A stretch of DNA of 64,000 nt from Methanomassiliicoccales archaeon RumEn M1 (GTDB lineage Archaea > Thermoplasmatota > Thermoplasmata > Methanomassiliicoccales > Methanomassiliicoccaceae): positions 1 to 64,000 of the forward strand of contig LJKK01000055.1 in assembly GCA_001421185.1 (NCBI GenBank), read 5' to 3'. Positions 1 through 11,038 of this stretch are shown piece after piece; positions within the stretch are counted from its first letter, which is position 1; the number at the start of each line of letters is the position of its first letter. The translations under genes were made by a program, and so were the position numbers. A model generated the notes under the pieces. It saw nothing but the letters and a program-made list of their open reading frames with translations. It searched no databases and had not been told where the DNA came from.

Positions 1-583
1 CGACGCCAGCAGGGAACGGAGCGCGCCCAGGTCGTTCGCGCCGCTCGCTTTGCGTTCGCTCGGAGGCAGCGGCATCGCGTTCGTCTGTTCCTTGAGCACG
101 TCCTCCGGCAGCTCCATGAAAACCGGGCCCGGGCGCTCCTCGGCTGCCAGGTCGAACGCTCGGCGGGTCAGGGCGGGCAGGTGGTCGGCCGAGCGGGCGG
201 TGAACGAGCCCTTGGTGATGGGCCGGAACATCGAGACCAGGTCGATGTACTGCTTCCTCGGAGCGGGGCAATCGCGGCGCACCTGCCCGCTCATGGCCAC
301 CAGGGGGTCGTACGACAGGTGCGCCTCGGCCACGCCGATGACCATGTTGGATGCCCCCGGCCCGAGCGTGGTGAGGCACGCCCCCCGGCCGGCGCGTCAG
401 GCGGCCCACCATGCCGGCCATGAACGCCGCGCCGCTCTCATGCCGGGTCAGCACGAACTCGATGTCCGAGTCGATCAGCGAGTCCATGAGGTCGAGGTTC
501 TCCTCTCCCGGGATGCCGAACACATGCTTGACGCCCTCCGCCTCGAGGCACCTCACCAGACTCGTTGAGCCTTTCACGTCCAT
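1..583 (-). CDS. Acetolactate synthase-like ThDP enzyme, N-terminal part (cut by window edge)
   Basis: Reads MDVKGSTSLVRCLEAEGVKH, then VFGIPGEENLDLMDSL and, after the break, LGPGASNMVIGVAEAHLSYD: the N-terminal ThDP-binding (PYR) domain of acetolactate synthases, closest in wording to the catabolic AlsS type. The frame breaks at about 381-386, where a run of six C (plus strand) has one base too many; five restores GRLTRRPGACLTTLGPG. The start ATG overlaps the nifB stop codon (TGATG), so the two are probably cotranscribed. The C-terminal two thirds lie outside the window, so anabolic (IlvB) and catabolic roles cannot be separated. Confidence 0.75.
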   Translation of the reverse strand, partial: MDVKGSTSLVRCLEAEGVKHVFGIPGEENLDLMDSLIDSDIEFVLTRHESGAAFMAGMVGRLTRRPGGVPHHARAGGIQHGHRRGRGAPVVRPPGGHERAGAPRLPRSEEAVHRPGLDVPAHHQGLVHRPLGRPPARPDPPSVRPGSRGAPGPGFHGAAGGRAQGTDERDAAASERTQSERRERPGRAPFPAGV

Positions 584-1855
584 CACTCGAGTATGGCGGC
601 GCGTTCCTTGAACACCGAGCCGACGGCGCGTCTTATCGCTTCCTGGACCTCGCCCTTGTCCTCGACCGGGATGATCCCCCGCTGCCGCAGCACCTCGACG
701 GCCACGTCGCCGTACTGGGCGGCGATCACCGCGTCCATGCCCCTCAGGAGGTCGGCGGTGCTCTCGATCTTGGCGCGGTGGCCCGGGCCGAAGAGCGGGA
801 CGTCCCGATGCTCCGACACGTCGATCGGCTCGCCCTCCGTGATGTCGGGACCGTCGATCAGGTAGGTGCGGAACGACGCGGCATGGCCGAAGTGCTCGTC
901 CACCTCGCGCCCGTTGGACGTAGCGACAGCCATGCGGTAGCGGTTGTCGCCCTCCATCTCGGTCGCCATGTCCATCTCGCCCTTGGCCCGGCCGGCGCAG
1001 GTGAAGTGGGAGAACTCGGCCGAGCGGTCCTCGCCCAGCAGGCCGATGGCGTCGGCGCGGCATTGCCGGCAGTGGCGCATCTGCTTGATGTCCACCTCGC
1101 ACATGTCCTGCAGCGCCTTGCGCTCGGCGGAGGTCGGGGCCCTCAGGCCCTCGAACTTGGTCCCCGGGACCGGTATCAGCGGCAGTATGTTCACGATGTA
1201 CGCCCCGAGCTCCTTGGCCTTCTTCGCCACCTCGGGGATGTGGTCGGCATTGATGCCGGGCGCCATGACCACGTTCACCTTGACCAGCATCCCGGCCGCC
1301 ACCGCTTTCTCGATCCCGTCCAGCTGATTCCGTATCAGTCGCGCGGCCGCCTCCTCGCCCCGCAGCGTCTCTCCTTCCCAGCGTACGAAGTCGTACATCC
1401 TGGCGCCGACCTTGGGGTCCACGGCGTTCATGGTGACGGTCAGGAAGCGCACGCCGAGGTCCTTCAGCCGGTCCACGCTGTTCGGCAGCGCCAGGCCGTT
1501 GGTGCTCAAGCACAGCGTCAGCTGAGGGAACTCCCGCTTCACCAGCTCCAGCGCGCGGAACGTCTCCTCGTTGGCCAGCGGGTCCCCGGGGCCGGCGATG
1601 CCGATCACGCTGAGGTGCGGCACCTTGGTCAGCACGTAGCGGATCTTCTCCACCGCCTCCTCGGGCGTGAGGACCTCGGACGTGACGCCGGGGCGGGACT
1701 CGTTCGAACAGTCGTACCTCCGGTCGCAGTAGTTGCACTGTATGTTGCACCGGGGGGGCGATGGGCAGATGCATCCGGGCGAACTTCTTGTGCGCGCACT
1801 CGTTGTAACAGGGATGCGTCTCCAGCATCGATTCCAGCCGCTCCGCGTCGTTCAT
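583..1855 (-). CDS. nifB: NifB: radical SAM FeMo-cofactor core synthase with C-terminal NifX-like domain
   Basis: NifB builds the 8Fe core (NifB-co) of nitrogenase cofactor from two 4Fe-4S clusters and SAM. The N-terminus reads HPCYNECAHKKFARMHLPIAP followed, after correcting one extra base, by the radical SAM cluster motif CNIQCNYC. Further motifs are IGIAGPGDPLAN, LCLSTNGLALP and VNVVMAPGIN. The break is at 1752-1758, a seven-G run (plus strand) where six keep the frame; it falls just before the cluster cysteines. From about residue 290 there is a NifX/NafY-type domain (RMAVATSNGREVDEHFGHA). No nifHDK is in view. The start ATG at 1855 follows a purine-rich stretch. Confidence 0.9.
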
Positions 1856-2056
1856 GTGGTCCTCCGGATTGCCCTATGGCCCCCGGACGATTTAACCCGA
1901 TTGCCTGTTTATTTCGCACCCTCGCCCCCGAATGCGGCCGTTGGTGAACGTCGCGTCAGCGTCGATCGGGAACGTGTCCGATGATGGCGATGTCGCCCCG
2001 TACGGCCGGTCCATGACCGAGTGAACATTATCTAGCATGATGGACGTTCGAGAGGT

Positions 2057-2455
2057 GTGTTCGGCAGCGAGGGTGAGGTTCGGAAACTGCTGGAGTCCAT
2101 GAACCGGCACGTGCCGGCGAGGAGACCCTCCTTGGGACAGCTTCTGGAGATGGAGGAGCCGCACTACGTGGGCAAGGACGGCAACAAGTACCTCATCAGG
2201 AGGGAGGAGCTCGAGCTCATCGCCTCCCTGCTGGACCCATGGGACAGCGACCGGATCAAGCTGCCCATAGTGGTGATGACGGACGCTTCCGAGGGCGGCA
2301 TGTGGAAGGTCCTGGGAAAACTGGAGGTGGCGGTGGTGTCCCAGATCGTAGGCCGGAAGCCGGAGTTCGAGGACCGCATGAGGCTGTTCCACCCGCATGT
2401 GGTGGAGCTGCACAACAAGCTTCCGACGGCCACCACCACGATGTTCTCCCCATGA
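2057..2455 (+). CDS. UPF0216 family protein
   Basis: A 132-residue protein matching the archaeal UPF0216 (DUF61) family: an N-terminal MNRHVPARRPSLGQLLEMEE segment, then GKDGNKYLIRREELELIASL and a RIKLPIVVMTD strand. The function of the family is unknown to me. The start is GTG at 2057; no ATG in frame gives a better match to family length (about 130-150 aa). It is transcribed away from nifB, across about 200 bases that contain an A/T-rich patch at 2026-2042 usable as a promoter. It lacks transmembrane segments and is probably cytoplasmic. Confidence 0.75.
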   Translation: MFGSEGEVRKLLESMNRHVPARRPSLGQLLEMEEPHYVGKDGNKYLIRREELELIASLLDPWDSDRIKLPIVVMTDASEGGMWKVLGKLEVAVVSQIVGRKPEFEDRMRLFHPHVVELHNKLPTATTTMFSP

Positions 2456-2501
2456 GATTCGGCCCCCCGTGCGCAATGCTTAAGCGTTATCTCGACGTGG
2501 A

Positions 2502-3641
2502 GTGACCGACGTGTCGTACGGCCAAGCTATCCACAGGGGCGCCAGCGCCCGCACCGGCATCACAGACCTTCAGCTCCGCAACGGCACCGCGCCGCGGTGG
2601 CTGTTCAACCGGATGGCCAAGCTGGCCACCTCGATCTCCGACGTCATGATCGACGGCCTCGGCACCGATGGCTTCCTCCAGCTGCTCGCCGACCCGTACT
2701 GGTTCCAGCTATTATCGGCCGTCCTAGGCTTCGATCCGAAGTCGTCGGGGACGACCACCGTGACGTGCGGGGCCCTGAGGAAGGCGTTGGAGGGACGGAA
2801 GGACGTGGCGCTCGTCGGCGGGAAGGGAAGGATCTCGCTCCGGACGCCCGAGCAGATCGCCGAGGCGGCCGACCTCAACGACCTGTCGGAGGACCTCGAG
2901 GCCCGGCTAGTCTACGTCAGCAGGATGTGCGCCAAGGTGGACAACGCCGCCGTGCAGGACGGTTACCGGTTGTATCACCACGCCCTGCTGTTCGATGCGG
3001 AGGGTAACTGGACGGTCATCCAGCAGGGGATGGCGGACGGCGGCGGGCTCGCCAGGAGGTATCAGTGGAACTCGAGGACCGCCGGACGGTTCATCGAGGA
3101 CCCGCACACCGCCATCCTCGGGGTCAGAGCGGCGGACGCGCTCGACATGACGGCGACGGAGAGCGAGGAGTCGCGAAAGGTGGCCGTGGACCTCGTCAAC
3201 GATGGGGTCGAGCACATACGCAACGAGGTGGTAGTGCTGGCGAAAGGGCAGACCACCATCGACGAATGGGCCGGCGGGACGGTGAGGAAGCTGCACATGC
3301 CCCGGACCGTGAACTGGGCCGGGCTGAGGAAGGCCTATGAGCGCCAGCCCCGCGACTACGAGGAGCTGCTGGCCATTCGCGGCGTGGGCGCGTCGGCGGT
3401 GCGGGCGCTGGCCCTGAGCGGAGAGCTCTTGTACGACTGCTCGCCCAGTTGGAACGATCCAGTGAGGTTCTCCTTCGCGGTGGGCGGCGAGGGGGGCGTC
3501 CCGCTGCCCGCGTGCCGATCGATGGACGAGGCCGTCGACCTCATGGAACAGGGCATCCAAGCGACGCGCATGCGGAAGCGGGAGAGGACGGAGGCGGTCC
3601 AGCGGCTGCGGTCCCTGCTCCCCCCGGACGCCGGGCGCTAG
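2502..3641 (+). CDS. DUF763 domain protein
   Basis: A 379-residue protein opening with RTGITDLQLRNGTAPRWLF, the signature of the DUF763 family found in archaea and some bacteria. Near residues 290-310 it carries a helix-hairpin-helix-like LLAIRGVGASAVRALALS segment, which hints at nucleic acid binding, and ends with a basic MRKRERTEAVQRLR helix. No catalytic function is established. The start GTG at 2502 lies about 20 nt after an A/T patch (CTTAAGCGTTAT, 2479-2490), so the mRNA may be leaderless. The stop is TAG, with a TAA seven codons further on. Confidence 0.75.
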   Translation: MTDVSYGQAIHRGASARTGITDLQLRNGTAPRWLFNRMAKLATSISDVMIDGLGTDGFLQLLADPYWFQLLSAVLGFDPKSSGTTTVTCGALRKALEGRKDVALVGGKGRISLRTPEQIAEAADLNDLSEDLEARLVYVSRMCAKVDNAAVQDGYRLYHHALLFDAEGNWTVIQQGMADGGGLARRYQWNSRTAGRFIEDPHTAILGVRAADALDMTATESEESRKVAVDLVNDGVEHIRNEVVVLAKGQTTIDEWAGGTVRKLHMPRTVNWAGLRKAYERQPRDYEELLAIRGVGASAVRALALSGELLYDCSPSWNDPVRFSFAVGGEGGVPLPACRSMDEAVDLMEQGIQATRMRKRERTEAVQRLRSLLPPDAGR

Positions 3642-3678
3642 AGGAAAATGTATAGATGGCCATAAGCTTCCTCCCTGC

Positions 3679-4239
3679 ATGTCAGAGAAGGACAGCAGCG
3701 CCGAGAAGGGAAAGCTGCTATACGAGGAGAAGGTGCCCCGCAGCCTCCGTCCCCGACGCAAGTTTACCGGCAGAAGATGGGCGTTCTTCGAAGCGCTGGC
3801 CCGCATATTCGGCCTGGCCTTCGTGTTCTACGCCGCCTATCTGGTGGCCCTTACCGACCTGAGCGACATGAACAACCTGATCACTCTGGCGGTCTGCATC
3901 GTGGGGGCCGTCACGATCTTCTACGCCACCGAGGTGATGACGCCCAGGTACATACGCAACATCATGCCGATGAAGGTCTACAAGGGCGGCGTGGAGGTGT
4001 ACTCGTCACGCCTCGAGAGGTTGCTGGGCCGGCCGTCCTTCATGCCCCGCCAGGACATTCGCGGCATCAAGCTCCGCCGCATGCGGGTGCTGGTCGACGG
4101 CGCCACCAAGAACCTCCCGGTGGAGCTCACCTTCGTCCTCGGCTCCGGGAAGAAGGTCCTGATGGGCCGGCGGAACGCTCTGGAGCTCGACGCCATCGTG
4201 GGCATCCTGGGCCGGGAGCTGGGGATCAGGGAGCTGTGA
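3679..4239 (+). CDS. Two-helix membrane protein with C-terminal soluble domain
   Basis: A 186-residue protein with two adjacent predicted membrane helices (about residues 47-65 and 70-88), preceded by a basic stretch (RSLRPRRKFTGRRW) and followed by a soluble domain of about 95 residues (MKVYKGGVEVYSSRLERLLG ... VELTFVLGSGKKVLMGRRNA). The layout resembles PH-domain-like membrane proteins of archaea, but I do not recognise the family. The promoter is probably TGTATAGATGG at 3648-3658, about 25 nt before ATG, suggesting a leaderless transcript. Nearest downstream feature is the 23S rRNA promoter region. Confidence 0.6.
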   Translation: MSEKDSSAEKGKLLYEEKVPRSLRPRRKFTGRRWAFFEALARIFGLAFVFYAAYLVALTDLSDMNNLITLAVCIVGAVTIFYATEVMTPRYIRNIMPMKVYKGGVEVYSSRLERLLGRPSFMPRQDIRGIKLRRMRVLVDGATKNLPVELTFVLGSGKKVLMGRRNALELDAIVGILGRELGIREL

Positions 4240-4501
4240 GGTCGGCGACCGTTCTCCGACAAAACCTCTTCCGAACGGCGGGCGTTCCTCCCGCCCTTTC
4301 CCAATATTATATTTCTGTTATAGTGCCCTCATCGCTCGACCGAGGACCATGAGGCGTTTCGACGACCCGATCCCTCCACCGCGACGACATTTTTCACGAA
4401 AAGGTTCATCTGCAACCTCCTCCATAGAAGGGTCGTCTCACCCGGCGGGACGGAATCGTTTCTGCCGAGTGAAATATTTAGCCGTACACGCCTACCAAAA
4501 C

Positions 4502-4559
4502 GATTAAATACTATGGCGTGTTAGCTGGGAGAGCCCGAAACGGCAGCAATGTTTCGGGC
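4502..4559 (+). promoter_or_regulatory. 23S rRNA promoter P1 with leader hairpin
   Basis: TATA-like TTAAATA at 4504-4510, then GGGA at 4527-4530 as probable start site 23 nt downstream. It is followed by a perfect 9-bp hairpin, GCCCGAAAC (4533-4541) with GTTTCGGGC (4551-4559). The next bases form a second short hairpin, CATAGG/CCTATG, at 4558-4576. Confidence 0.6.
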
Positions 4560-4628
4560 ATAGGTTCGCGCCTATGTGCCTGGCAGGGTCCGGTTCTCCG
4601 GACCCAAGCCTGTTACCCCCCTTCAAAA

Positions 4629-4689
4629 GGCTTATATACAATAAGCGCCTTGATGGGAAAAGCCCGGAACGAAAACAAATGTTTCGGGC
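4629..4689 (+). promoter_or_regulatory. 23S rRNA promoter P2 with leader hairpin
   Basis: TATA box TTATATA at 4632-4638 and GGGA at 4655-4658, the same 23-nt spacing as P1. The following hairpin, GCCCGGAAC (4662-4670) with GTTTCGGGC (4681-4689), is a near copy of the P1 hairpin in which one A-T pair has become a G-T wobble. P1 and P2 therefore look like a tandem duplication of promoter plus leader. Confidence 0.65.
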
Positions 4690-4708
4690 AGGTGGCATGG
4701 AATGCCAA

Positions 4709-4767
4709 CCTATATATACCCCTTCGAACATGGAGGGAAGCTGCGGCCGACTAAGAAGTTCGGCCGC
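4709..4767 (+). promoter_or_regulatory. 23S rRNA promoter P3 with leader hairpin
   Basis: Strong TATA box (TATATATA, 4711-4718) with GGGA at 4735-4738, again about 23 nt on. The hairpin here is unrelated in sequence: GCGGCCGA (4743-4750) pairs with TCGGCCGC (4760-4767) around a 9-nt loop. This promoter is closest to the rRNA and has the best TATA box of the three. Confidence 0.65.
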
Positions 4768-4863
4768 GATCATCACGATCATGCACCCGGTTAGTGACCC
4801 TTTCCGGGGAAGTGGTGGAGAACGGCGGGATCTGGAAGATGTCCCGTCTGTTTAATGATCACC

Positions 4864-4879
4864 GATCATACGCAATTCG
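4864..4879 (+). other. 5' arm of the 23S pre-rRNA processing helix
   Basis: These 16 bases (GATCATACGCAATTCG) are exactly complementary to 7843-7858. Six unpaired bases on each side separate this helix from the 14-bp helix that closes the mature 23S (4886-4899 with 7823-7836). Archaeal pre-23S rRNA is cut by the splicing endonuclease in a bulge-helix-bulge formed in such stems; the flanking internal loop is the likely cleavage zone. Confidence 0.75.
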
Positions 4880-4885
4880 GACGTG

Positions 4886-7836
<2,951 letters not shown>

Positions 7837-7842
7837 GTCAAT

Positions 7843-7858
7843 CGAATTGCGTATGATC
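7843..7858 (+). other. 3' arm of the 23S processing helix
   Basis: CGAATTGCGTATGATC, the exact reverse complement of 4864-4879. A T-rich stretch follows (ATCTTCCATTTTTACATATT, 7860-7879) and is the likely archaeal-type transcription stop for the rRNA. Confidence 0.75.
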
Positions 7859-8141
7859 AAATCTTCCATTTTTACATATTCTCGCTTTCAGGTGTAGACG
7901 AAGTTCTCTTTGTTCAGCAAGTGCTGGCGCCGTCCGAATTGACCAACGAACTGATGGCTTCCGTTCGCATCTTCTCATAATACTGCCGTCAGGCGAGGAT
8001 GTTCCAGATGAGAGGGTATCCTCCATGTGGCCGAGATCCGGCATCATCATTCCATTTAGGACGAGAAGTTCTTCGGCCTTGAGGCCATATGGGCATTGAG
8101 GGGCCGAACAAGGCCACCGAGGGAGCAGGCCTCTATGAGCC
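7859..8141. other. Intergenic region after 23S rRNA, no gene seen
   Basis: Apart from the T-rich rRNA terminator at its left end I see no coding frame with family resemblance, no tRNA and no 5S rRNA. The right end runs into the G/C hairpin that overlaps the end of the hydrolase gene. Confidence 0.6.
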
Positions 8142-8158
8142 GCCCCCCTCACGGGGGC
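8142..8158 (-). terminator. Stem-loop at the end of the hydrolase gene
   Basis: GCCCCC (8142-8147) pairs with GGGGGC (8153-8158). The hydrolase stop codon at 8149-8151 lies in the loop region. No T-run follows on the minus strand, so it may act on RNA stability and not on termination. Confidence 0.4.
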
Positions 8159-9385
8159 ATGACCTTCATCAACCAGTCGAGCTTGACCTGGTTGCCTAGG
8201 ATGTACGCTCCGATCTGGCAGTGCAGGCCGGCAGCTTCTTCGACGGTGAACAACCGATATTCCTTGGGGCACGTCAGGCGATCGTACAGGGCCTTGGCCG
8301 TCCCCTTGGGCATGCTGGTATCGTTCTCCGCATCGCACACCAGGGTCGGGCAGGTGATGTTGCCGGCCAGGCCCTCCATGCTCATCTTGGCCAAGGCCAT
8401 CATGTAGTTGACCGGGGTCGACTCGCCAAAGGCGTACATCCCATGTCCGATGGACCATCTCATGTCAACGCTGTCCTTCATCTTGTCGAAGAACCATTCG
8501 TTGAGCTCATCAGGCTCCGACATCATGGCCTCGATGAATCCCGACCTGGCCTCCTCCAGGGACGTGCCGGGCGGAGCGTTCTGCAAGGCCTGCCCTCCCA
8601 CGATGTCGTACACCCCGCCGTCGGCGATGAGCGCGGCGAGCCGATGATCGAACGCGGCGGCCCGAGGCGCCAGGTATCCCCCCAGGCTCACTCCCCACAG
8701 GGCGATGCGCTCCTTGTCCACGTCCGTCCTGGTCTCCAGGTGATCGATCACCGGTGTGACCACTTTCTCCCAATCGGCACGGAAGTGCAGTCCTTGGACC
8801 CTTAGCACCGCTCCTTACCCCGGACCCTCGAACGTGAGTACGTTGTACCCTCTCTTCAATGCCGCCAGAGCATAGGGGTAGAGCTCCTCCTGGGTCCCGT
8901 CATAACCGGTCTGCACGACAATGGTCGCCCTGGGCCTCCCAATGTCATCGACCTTGTAGAAGTACCCCGGCAGGGTGGTGCCCTCGTACGCTATCCCCAC
9001 CCGTTCGAAGTTGGCCCCCGATAGCTGGAGGCTCCGCACGAAGAGGTCCCTGCTCTCTCCCCACAGGTGCAGTATGCGGGGGTCCCGCGGGTTGCCGTGC
9101 AGATAGAACTCCGCCGTCCGGAAGTATGTGCCGGCACGCAGGTAGGACTCCGCCGCGCTGGCGAGATGGCCCTCAGCCAGGGCCGCGTCCCCCATCCTCT
9201 TGACGCGTTCGGCGGTGTAGGTCCATTCCCGGCACCAGCTCTCGAAATCCCCCTCCTTGATCCCTTGGGCGGTGTGCACGCATTCCACTATGTCCGCCCC
9301 CCCCGTACACCGCACAGCCCATGGCCCGCATGAACTGGAAGGAGAACGAGGGTTCTTCGAAGACATAACCATCGGTGGCAACCAT
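8149..9385 (-). pseudogene. Alpha/beta hydrolase, interrupted by a frameshift and an ochre codon
   Basis: Matches the FrsA/2,6-dihydropseudooxynicotine hydrolase type of alpha/beta hydrolase. The start reads MVATDGYVFEEPSFSFQFMR behind a GGAGAGG ribosome binding site, and the nucleophile elbow is WGVSLGGYLAPR. Two defects are visible. An eight-C run at 9297-9304 has one base too many (seven restores VYGGADIVECVHTAQGI). A TAA at 8815-8817 replaces the Gln codon of the usual FEGPGQG motif, with reading continuing in the same frame as GAVLRVQGLHFRADW. A CAA-to-TAA change explains it. The catalytic Asp (CDAENDTSMP) and His (GLHCQIG) are still present. Either a recent pseudogene or two base-call errors. 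Confidence 0.7.
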
Positions 9386-9761
9386 GACAACCCTCTCCTG
9401 GGGTGGCTGGAGAGCGAACGCGGCGGGACCAGGGCCAGAGCGACCAACACCGTAATGATGAGCGCCATCACCTCGTTCGCTCTGCGGCTAGGGGCCGGAA
9501 CCCGATCGTCGGGCATCGATCCCTACAGAGAATCTATTTTTCCATATTTCTATCATTTGATAGACCGACAGGGGCCGTGCCTCACCAGGTCGTGCGTCGA
9601 AAAGACGCTCGGCACGCACCGCCCATGGACGGCCCGCGGCGTTCGATCTCTCACCGGATCGCATGCTTCGCAGAATACATCCAACGAACGTGCCAGCGAT
9701 TTTTATTCGTTCGTCACTTTTTAGGAAAGACTATATAGGCGCATAATCTACCGAAACATCG
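9386..9761. promoter_or_regulatory. Divergent intergenic region with palindrome
   Basis: A 376-base gap between the divergent hydrolase and MBL-fold genes. It holds a perfect palindrome TCTATCA-TT-TGATAGA at 9549-9564 inside an A/T-rich patch (9537-9565) that can serve as hydrolase promoter, and the box ACTATATAGG at 9729-9738, about 25 nt before the next start. The open frames in between match no family. Confidence 0.5.
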
Positions 9762-10400
9762 ATGACCGTCCATGTGTTCCAGGGAACGGGATACGATTCT
9801 AACTGTTATCTCGTATCCGGGGAACGACCTGTACTGGTCGACACGGGCACCGGCATCAACCATGACCGATTGCTTAGGGGCCTTCGGAGCATCGTCGGTG
9901 ACCGTCGCGTAGATATCGTCCTAACGCACCGTCACTTCGATCACACCGGCGGAGGGCGGCGTATGGCCGAGGCGTTGAACGCCCAGGTCATGATGCATCC
10001 CCTCGACGCTGCACCGGTGAGGGAAGGCAGCGCCGCCGGCACATCGGCCGATGTCTTCGGGCGGACGATGGAAGCGGTCAGCATCGTCGAGATCGAGGAC
10101 GGCCATGTCATCGATACCGGCGATCACGTTCTTACAGTGCTGCATGTGCCCGGCCACTCGGCCGGGGGAATATGCCTTTACGAGGAAAGCACCGGCATAC
10201 TCATCTCCGGGGACACCGTCTTCGCCGACGGCGTCGGGAGATGGGACCTGCCAACGGGCGACGTCGCCTCCCTGGTGGCGTCGATCAGAAAGCTCTCCAC
10301 CCTGAACCTGGTCGATCTGTATCCAGGTCACGGCCCGTGTGTCCAGGGGAACGCCCGCCGCAGTCTGGAGGGGGCGTTGAGCTATCTGGGGGGATACTGA
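9762..10400 (+). CDS. MBL-fold metallo-hydrolase
   Basis: A 212-residue single-domain metallo-beta-lactamase-fold protein of the glyoxalase II-like group. The zinc motif is THRHFDHTGG near residues 55-64; further ligands are in VPGHSAGG (about 131), GDTVF (about 150) and YPGHGP (about 192). The substrate cannot be told from sequence; family members hydrolyse thioesters or phosphoesters. ATG lies about 25 nt after the TATA box at 9729, so the transcript is probably leaderless. Its stop overlaps the tsaC start (TGATG), giving a three-gene run MBL-tsaC-map. Confidence 0.85.
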   Translation: MTVHVFQGTGYDSNCYLVSGERPVLVDTGTGINHDRLLRGLRSIVGDRRVDIVLTHRHFDHTGGGRRMAEALNAQVMMHPLDAAPVREGSAAGTSADVFGRTMEAVSIVEIEDGHVIDTGDHVLTVLHVPGHSAGGICLYEESTGILISGDTVFADGVGRWDLPTGDVASLVASIRKLSTLNLVDLYPGHGPCVQGNARRSLEGALSYLGGY

Positions 10401-11038
10401 TGGAGATCATAAAAGCGAGGGAGGAGGGTGGGGTCCTCACGATCCCGGATTCGGACAAGAAGCGTATAATGGCGGAACTATCGGCCGGCCGGCTGATCGT
10501 CTATCCGACCGAGACGGTCTACGGTCTCGGCTGCGACCCCTTCGACGAGACGGCGGTCAAGAGGGCCTACATGGCAAAGCGCCGCCCATTCGACATGGCC
10601 ATGTCCGTGGTCGTCAGCAACCTGCCCATGATGGAGGAGCTGGGAGTCCTGGACGATCGAGCGAGAAAGCTCGTGAAGAAGTTCATGCCCGGTCCGCTGA
10701 CCCTCATAGTCGCCAAGAGGCCCTCCGTGCCGGACATCCTCACCGCGTCGACCAATGAGATCGGCATCCGCATTCCCGACCATCCTCTGGCGCTCAGCCT
10801 GATCGAGGCGTTCGGGCCGCTGGTCACCACTTCGGCGAACGTCCACTCGCACAAGAACCCCATCACCTGCCAGGACGCCATCAACGATCTTGGCGAAACG
10901 GTCAGCATGTACATCGATGCCGGGCCGTCCCCGCTGGGCCGGCCGTCCACCATCGTTCAGCTGATCGACGGAGAGATGACCATCATACGCCAGGGGACCA
11001 TAACCGAACAGCAGATAGAGGCGGCGCTAAATGAATGA
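10400..11038 (+). CDS. tsaC: L-threonylcarbamoyladenylate synthase (TsaC/Sua5/YrdC)
   Basis: Makes threonylcarbamoyl-AMP from Thr, bicarbonate and ATP for the t6A modification of ANN-decoding tRNAs. The YrdC fold is evident: GRLIVYPTETVYGLGCDPFD near residue 30, KRRPFDMAMSVVV, FMPGPLTLIV, IGIRIPDHPLA and PLVTTSANVHSHKNP. At 212 residues it is the short TsaC form, lacking the Sua5 C-terminal domain. ATG at 10400 overlaps the preceding stop by one base, and the gene overlaps map by 8 nt, so the three genes are very probably one transcript. Confidence 0.93.
   Translation: MEIIKAREEGGVLTIPDSDKKRIMAELSAGRLIVYPTETVYGLGCDPFDETAVKRAYMAKRRPFDMAMSVVVSNLPMMEELGVLDDRARKLVKKFMPGPLTLIVAKRPSVPDILTASTNEIGIRIPDHPLALSLIEAFGPLVTTSANVHSHKNPITCQDAINDLGETVSMYIDAGPSPLGRPSTIVQLIDGEMTIIRQGTITEQQIEAALNE

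Larger units (their letters stand above)
4240..4885 (+). promoter_or_regulatory. 23S rRNA leader region (no protein gene)
   Basis: This 646-base stretch holds no convincing coding gene. It contains a short inverted repeat near 4276-4300 (GGCGGG/CCCGCC) that may end the upstream gene, then three successive TATA-like boxes each followed by a stem-loop (listed separately), a GGGTCCGG-TTCT-CCGGACCC stem-loop at 4586-4605, and the 5' arm of the 23S processing helix at 4864-4879. Short open frames here match no family and overlap the RNA signals. Confidence 0.7.
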
